NCBI GenBank assembly: GCA_945881945.1
Contig: CAMCVO010000004.1
Coordinates: forward strand, 1 to 64,000
Reading direction: 5' to 3'
From: Bifidobacterium breve
Lineage (GTDB): Bacteria > Actinomycetota > Actinomycetes > Nanopelagicales > Nanopelagicaceae
DNA length: 64,000 bases
Part shown: positions 63,993 to 64,000 of the stretch, piece after piece
Position numbering within the stretch: position 1 is the first letter of the stretch
Layout of the letters: each line of letters starts with the position of its first letter
The notes under the pieces: model-generated
What the model was told of the DNA's origin: nothing
The model's database searches: none
The model's input: the letters and a program-made list of their open reading frames with translations, nothing else
Translations under genes and position numbers: made by a program

Positions 63993-64000
63993 ATGGCCTT
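63993..64000 (+). CDS. Start of a plus-strand CDS, cut by window edge
   Basis: AGGGA (63982-63986) is six bases before an ATG at 63993, and the region is divergent from nadE. Only the first two codons (Met-Ala) are visible, so no product can be named. Confidence 0.3.

Overview
The window looks like chromosome from a small-genome, AT-rich freshwater-type actinobacterium, tentatively the acI lineage (Nanopelagicales). The actinobacterial signs are: mycothiol-associated protein families; a right half whose gene set (dnaG, dgt, glyS, a Fur/Zur regulator, uppS, recO) matches a block I know from mycobacteria; a non-adenylylated GlnA2-type glutamine synthetase; leader-peptide control of leuA and cysK; and several CDS without a Shine-Dalgarno sequence. 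Genes are tightly packed, with no gene-free stretch over 300 bases. The lineage call is inference; no marker RNA is present.

Left part (1-41.7 kb), accessory catabolism. After a partial cold-shock gene, an M23 peptidase and a tRNA with CAT anticodon, about 40 kb holds almost only catabolic enzymes and their transporters. One operon (3.1-11.5 kb) encodes a fused [2Fe-2S]/FAD dehydrogenase, an omega-aminotransferase, an AcoX/NAD-kinase-like protein, a strongly divergent split glycine-decarboxylase pair (GcvPA/GcvPB-like) and a lambda-crystallin-type dehydrogenase. A divergent pair of CoA-transferase subunits and three SDR enzymes follow. From 15.5 to 26 kb there is a polar amino-acid ABC importer, the parts of a three-subunit HcnABC/opine/D-hydroxyproline-dehydrogenase-like enzyme, a second DAO-type oxidoreductase, two DapA-family lyases, a two-domain VOC protein and an OYE-type flavoenzyme. 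From 26 to 37 kb a dipeptide ABC importer sits with an amidohydrolase-family imidodipeptidase candidate, an M24 aminopeptidase/prolidase and a DUF885 peptidase. A second OYE, a mycothiol-type DinB protein, an MFS carrier and an aldehyde dehydrogenase close the region. The likely theme is uptake and oxidative breakdown of secondary, D- or N-substituted amino acids and imino-peptides; the exact substrate cannot be read from sequence.

Right part (41.7-64 kb), mostly housekeeping: a secreted GH25 muramidase, galT, an ACT protein directly behind tRNA-Asn, dnaG, dgt, a TRIC-like membrane protein, a DUF218 protein, dusB, glyS, a ZIP metal transporter with its Fur-family regulator and operator, uppS, recO, leuA, a cytochrome P450, a DUF4389 membrane protein, glnA, cysE, cysK and nadE.

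The main surprises are: (i) the essential glyS reading frame is interrupted by a single in-frame TAA where Glu is expected; (ii) both tRNA genes are followed, after exactly one C, by the ATG of a protein gene; (iii) a leucine-rich leader peptide before leuA with an 8-nt anti-Shine-Dalgarno, and a leader ending Cys-Ser-Cys before cysK; (iv) the divergent GcvP-like pair in an operon with no GcvT or GcvH.
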